DNA of 43,472 nucleotides. Source: a virus. Location of the stretch: IMG/VR virus record IMGVR_UViG_3300021601_000003, positions 1 to 43,472 of that record; one strand, given 5' to 3'. The notes under the pieces were generated by a model. The model was not told where the DNA came from. It was given only the letters and a program-made list of their open reading frames with translations, and ran no database searches. Both the position numbers and the translations under genes were made by a program. This document shows, one piece after another, positions 40,562 to 43,472 of the stretch; position 1 is the stretch's first letter; the number at the start of each line of letters is the position of its first letter.

Positions 40562-40665
40562 AAAAGCATCCCCGCCGCTGCGCCTGACAGGGCACCAGAC
40601 CGGGCCGTAATACTGTGAGTGACGCCATTGCTGGCACGACTCGATCGCGGCGGGAAAATCTTCAC
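40558..40665 (-). CDS. Zero-frame 5' segment with -1 slippery heptamer
   Basis: A GTG at 40665 overlaps the zinc-ribbon stop (GTGA) and has GGAGGAGG upstream, so initiation here is plausible. The zero frame reads VKIFPPRSSRASNGVTHSIT and ends at 40558 after 35 residues. At 40657-40651 the sequence T TTC CCG fits X XXY YYZ; a -1 slip there gives VKIFPAAIESCQQWRHSQYY and joins the transferase frame. It is either programmed frameshifting or a one-base deletion (natural or sequencing). Confidence 0.5.
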   Translation of the reverse strand: MKIFPPRSSRASNGVTHSITARSGALSGAAAGMLL

Positions 40666-41147
40666 GTCAACCTCCTCCACTTCGGCGGATCATCCGGGCA
40701 CTCCTCACTCGCCGCAAACAGCTTGAGCCCGCTGCACCCGCATTTGCCGCACCGACCCATCGCCACGTTCGTGCCGTCTCCCCGCCAGTGGTTGCACGTC
40801 AGGCAGGTATTGCGCCGCTCCTGAAACTGCTCCTGCGACACGATCCGAAACCCGCTCGATGCCCACGACGCCATCGCCAGCGTGAACCGCTTGGCCATCT
40901 CCACCAGCGACGGCAACCCCGTGGCCTCGTCCACGTCCTCGCACAACTCCGGGTGCCGCTCGCAAAACTGGTCCGTGATGCGCTGTTCCAGATGCCGCAG
41001 CGGGTAGTTGTTCGCCTCGCAGTGCGCCCGCACCTTCACCAGTACCACCCCTGGCGTCTGCCCGAGAAACTCCATACCCGACTCCGGCACCACGTACCGG
41101 TAGTTCCCGCCCGGGGGCACACGTTCAGGATGCAGGATGCGTTTCAC
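40662..41147 (-). CDS. Zinc-ribbon protein, 161 aa
   Basis: A GTG start at 41147 has GAGGGAG about 8 nt upstream. The N-terminus is MKRILHPERVPPGGNYRYVV; a helical middle follows (RFTLAMASWASSGFRIVSQE). The C-terminus has CLTCNHW, RCGKCGCSG and a final ECPDDPPKWRR, a CxxC...CxxCxC zinc ribbon seen in small phage proteins that end CP..KW. The role is unknown, possibly linked to the transferase that follows. Its stop overlaps the next GTG by 4 nt. Confidence 0.65.
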   Translation of the reverse strand: MKRILHPERVPPGGNYRYVVPESGMEFLGQTPGVVLVKVRAHCEANNYPLRHLEQRITDQFCERHPELCEDVDEATGLPSLVEMAKRFTLAMASWASSGFRIVSQEQFQERRNTCLTCNHWRGDGTNVAMGRCGKCGCSGLKLFAASEECPDDPPKWRRLT

Positions 41148-41260
41148 TTGATGTACTCCCTCAACCTAACCACGCGCTCCAGCGAACGGCTCGATTACGA
41201 TTCAGTTTCACGGGCGGTTTCCCTTTCTCGCCGTCGCTGAGCTTGGGTCGTTAGGCCGAG

Positions 41261-41641
41261 TCATTTGGCGTGCGTGCCTTCAACCCCGCGCCGCATCCGT
41301 TCCAACGTCCTCTTCTGGAGCCACATCTGGGCTTCCTCAATCTTGGTGAGGGCAACCGCATTGTCTCTGCACGCATACGGCCCAGCCTGAAATGACCGCA
41401 GACGATCCGCGACGATGGCTAGCAGAACCTCCTGCGTCACACCATTTACACCCACCTCGTTGATCGGCCCATTCTGGAACGCGATCAATGTTTCTGCCGG
41501 AATTGCCACACCCCCATTCTCCGGCTTGTAACCAGCGATGAGGTAGTGATGGCACGCACCACCAGCTCCGGGTTGGTCAGTAACAGTGATGGACAACGTA
41601 TCGTTGCACGGGTTGATCTTGTGTTCGTTCAGGGTTCTCAT
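41261..41641 (-). CDS. Tad1/Acb2-like cyclic-nucleotide sponge candidate, 126 aa
   Basis: Residues 9-40 are beta-like (INPCNDTLSITVTDQPGAGG, then CHHYLIAGY). Residues 55-68 FQNGPINEVGVNGV and the helical part from LLAIVADRLRSFQAGPYACR through NAVALTKIEEAQMWLQKRTL to RGVEGTHAK match the family I know as Acb2/Tad1 hairpin-domain proteins, which sequester signalling molecules of Thoeris or CBASS immunity. Ligand specificity cannot be read here. It lies alone between terminase and the zinc-ribbon gene, has an A-rich leader without a Shine-Dalgarno, and is preceded by a perfect three-box phased array, suggesting its own control. Confidence 0.7.
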   Translation of the reverse strand: MRTLNEHKINPCNDTLSITVTDQPGAGGACHHYLIAGYKPENGGVAIPAETLIAFQNGPINEVGVNGVTQEVLLAIVADRLRSFQAGPYACRDNAVALTKIEEAQMWLQKRTLERMRRGVEGTHAK

Positions 41642-41667
41642 TGTTGTTTTTTTGTCGCGCTGGAACA

Positions 41668-41697
41668 GTTACACCAAGTTACAACCGGCTACAAGCA
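41668..41697 (-). promoter_or_regulatory. GTAAC/GTAGC triple array upstream of the Tad1-like gene
   Basis: Plus-strand GTTACACCAA starts at 41668, GTTACAACCG at 41678 and GCTACAAGCA at 41688, exactly 10 bp apart, between the terminase stop (41699) and the ATG at 41641. Confidence 0.5.
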
Positions 41698-41698
41698 C

Positions 41699-43441
41699 TT
41701 ATTGAAAATTTCCCGCCTCGTAACCCGCCACCATCTCCTCCTCGTTGCCAGCGGCATAGTCCACCTCCCGGTACACCGCGCCCGCCGCCTTGTGCACGTC
41801 CGTCTCCACCTCGGCCCGCTGTGCCGTCGCCCCCACCTGCCGCACTACCAGCCCCAGTCGCCGCGCCGCCTCCAGCGCAAAACACGCGCCGTCCGCCAGG
41901 TCGGGACTCCGCCCGTGCCGCTTCTTGTACTCGTCCTTGGTCTCGATCGACACCTTCCGCTTGTCCGACTCGTACCGGCGACTGCAAAATTCCACCGCCG
42001 TCTCCGCGTCCAGCCCTCGCAGTTGCCCTGACATCAGCAGCTCACGCGCCTGATACCACAGCTCGGTCACCTTCCGGTCATACGCCTCATGCGCCGGCCG
42101 GGGATCTTCGTGGCTCACCATGCGGTCGCTCGGCTTCCCGCCCGACTCAATCCGCAGCACCGGCCCCCACTCCCGCTCCAGGATGTCGCAGAACACGCGC
42201 CCGGCCCCGCTCGCATCCACCGCCAACCGGTCATGCGTCACGCCGCGCGCCTCGCACTCCTTCCGTACCTTGCGCGCCATCTGGAAATTCGGCGGCTCAC
42301 TCGCCCGGGCATCCGTCGTGATCTCCACCTTGTCGCCCAGTTGCAGCCCAATCAGCCCATCCGCCACCGGCCCCCACTTCACAAACCGCAACACCGCCCG
42401 GTCGCCACCGCCAAACGACGGATCAAACCCCGCTGCCGCCTGCAACCCCGTCCCTTCCCAAACCCAATCCTTCGTCGCCCGCTGCCGGACAATCTCCCCC
42501 TCCGTGAAAATCGTCGGCACCAGCCCATCCGGCGGCCAGAACCCGCGCACTTCCGACCAATACCGTGGCGAGTTGTCGCCCAGGCCTTTCCGCAACCCTT
42601 CCAGCTTCCGCAACGTGATCAGGTGCGGGTACACGCACCGCCCCTCCAGCACATTCGGGCACCGTTCCGCATCAAACCGCACCACCAGCCCGCGCTTTCC
42701 ATCCAGCTTCGTCTTCGTCTCCCACCGCTCATCATCCACACACACCGATTCCCACCCGTTCGCCGGCTCCGCAAACCGCCCCATCGCATCCAACCGCGAA
42801 AACGGATTTCCAATCACCAGCATCCGAAAATCCTCGGGATACCCACACAAATTCACGCACGCCTCAAACACCGCGTCCGGCGTGCTCGTCGCCTCATCAA
42901 TCACCACCAGTTGACGCTTCGTGTGCAACCCCTTGATGTTGTCCACCGCCTTGTTCACGCTGCCCCCATCCTCCACCGCCAGGCCGATGATCGCGTGCTT
43001 GTCATCCCCCTCCCGCGCCTGCCACATCATCCGCGAATCCACAAAGTTCCCCGTCCGCTGCAACCCCATCTCCCGCCGCAATGACGAAATCTCCGCCCAC
43101 GCGCGCCGGCGAAGGGCCTTGCCCGTCGTGCTCGTCAGGATCACCGAACTCGATTCCGGCTCGCACAGCCACCACAGCAACGCAAACAGGCTCCCTCCAA
43201 ACGTCTTGCCCGCACCCGCGCACCCCGCCCATACCACCCACTTCGATTCCCCAAGGCTCTCAAACTGCTTCTCCAACCACGGGTTCCATTCCTGCCTCGG
43301 ATTAAGCACATCCAGCACATTCTTCAGATGCACCAGCTCACGCATCCCCCCCTTGCTCTCGTCCTGCCCAAACGCCACCGCCGCCCGCTCATAGTCGAAC
43401 TGCGTCATCGCCCCATGCAAGGGCAGGCCATAGGTCCGCAA
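41699..43441 (-). CDS. terL: Large terminase subunit
   Basis: The product is 580 aa from a TTG at 43441; an ATG at 43408 (MTQFDYERAA) gives 569 aa, and the frame is open to the window edge, so the start is unsettled. Walker A GCAGAGKT is at 73-80, Walker B LVVIDEAT at 178-185. The RNase H-like nuclease domain has GFDPSFGGGD (Asp340), VDASGAGR (Asp409) and SPDLADG (Asp514, Asp517). It packages phage DNA. No small terminase was recognised in the window; it may lie off the edge or be divergent. Confidence 0.95.
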   Translation of the reverse strand: MRTYGLPLHGAMTQFDYERAAVAFGQDESKGGMRELVHLKNVLDVLNPRQEWNPWLEKQFESLGESKWVVWAGCAGAGKTFGGSLFALLWWLCEPESSSVILTSTTGKALRRRAWAEISSLRREMGLQRTGNFVDSRMMWQAREGDDKHAIIGLAVEDGGSVNKAVDNIKGLHTKRQLVVIDEATSTPDAVFEACVNLCGYPEDFRMLVIGNPFSRLDAMGRFAEPANGWESVCVDDERWETKTKLDGKRGLVVRFDAERCPNVLEGRCVYPHLITLRKLEGLRKGLGDNSPRYWSEVRGFWPPDGLVPTIFTEGEIVRQRATKDWVWEGTGLQAAAGFDPSFGGGDRAVLRFVKWGPVADGLIGLQLGDKVEITTDARASEPPNFQMARKVRKECEARGVTHDRLAVDASGAGRVFCDILEREWGPVLRIESGGKPSDRMVSHEDPRPAHEAYDRKVTELWYQARELLMSGQLRGLDAETAVEFCSRRYESDKRKVSIETKDEYKKRHGRSPDLADGACFALEAARRLGLVVRQVGATAQRAEVETDVHKAAGAVYREVDYAAGNEEEMVAGYEAGNFQ

Positions 43442-43442
43442 C

Positions 43443-43470
43443 GGGGCAGGGGGTGGGGTGGGGGAAGGGG
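43443..43470 (+). other. Five-run G-quadruplex motif at the right edge
   Basis: G-runs at 43443-43446, 43449-43453, 43455-43458, 43460-43464 and 43467-43470 are separated by 1-2 bases, enough for a very stable quadruplex on the plus strand. It lies immediately upstream of the terminase start in transcription order and may be why the assembly stops here. Confidence 0.7.
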
Positions 43471-43472
43471 AG

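Noticed and set aside
42089-43084. 331-codon plus-strand frame opposite the terminase gene
   Set aside because: Arg/Pro/His-rich composition and complete overlap with clear terminase motifs mark it as a shadow.

Overview
The window looks like an essentially complete genome (about 43 kb, GC-rich) of a temperate, probably short-tailed (podovirus-like) phage. The host cannot be fixed from sequence. The style of several genes (large polyvalent virion protein, Tad1-like protein with an FQNGPI..GVNG core, fibre-like proteins with signal peptides) reminds me of phages of Verrucomicrobiota-like hosts, but that is a weak inference. No bacterial housekeeping genes and no tRNAs were seen. The integrase lies in the middle of the map with phage genes on both sides, so this is a free or circularly permuted phage genome rather than a prophage cut at its attachment site. 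The left edge opens inside a 27-bp repeat array and the right edge ends in a G-run tract, so both ends are low-complexity.

Layout. 1-856 (+): three translationally coupled small genes of unknown function, closed by a hairpin terminator. 914-11011 (-): a tightly coupled early operon with many 4-nt start/stop overlaps. Read in its own direction it runs from a ribbon-helix-helix-like protein, an ERCC4-type nuclease, two unknowns, a small basic protein, a DnaQ-like 3'-5' exonuclease and a coiled-coil protein to a C5 cytosine methyltransferase, a Pif1-like helicase, small zinc-binding and membrane proteins, a DUF3310 protein, a PriCT/Toprim primase-like protein and an AAA+ helicase-like ATPase. 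No DNA polymerase is present. 11042-14101: the lysogeny and control region, with two divergent related regulators around an inverted repeat, a tyrosine integrase plus a small DNA-binding-like partner (-), and a divergent (+) operon encoding a repeat-containing protein, an ASCH-domain protein, an excisionase-like HTH protein and a cysteine-rich protein.

14001-41147 (-): the structural and lysis region, transcribed leftward. In transcription order: zinc-ribbon protein, glycosyltransferase-like gene with an apparent frameshift near its start, portal, a tiny integrase-arm-like protein, a second glycosyltransferase-like gene, a small gene, scaffold, major capsid protein, fibre and lectin-like proteins, a lysis cassette (TM-plus-coiled-coil protein, holin-like protein, unknown, small lipoprotein), tail tube and fibre proteins, internal virion proteins and a 2567-residue polyvalent protein. 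At the right end are a Tad1/Acb2-like immune-signal sponge candidate (41261-41641) and the large terminase (41699-43441).

The most interesting unexplained structure is a set of nine short arrays of a GTAAC/GTAGC pentamer (in the sense of transcription) repeated at 10- or 20-bp spacing. They sit in the few real intergenic gaps, several directly abut start codons that lack a Shine-Dalgarno sequence, and they face both ways at the divergent 13.1-kb control point. I read them as a phage-wide operator or promoter system. Other points are a candidate -1 frameshift heptamer in a glycosyltransferase gene, a perfect 210-bp duplication in the polyvalent protein, a free-standing integrase-arm-like protein, and an over-represented GCCAGTG word.
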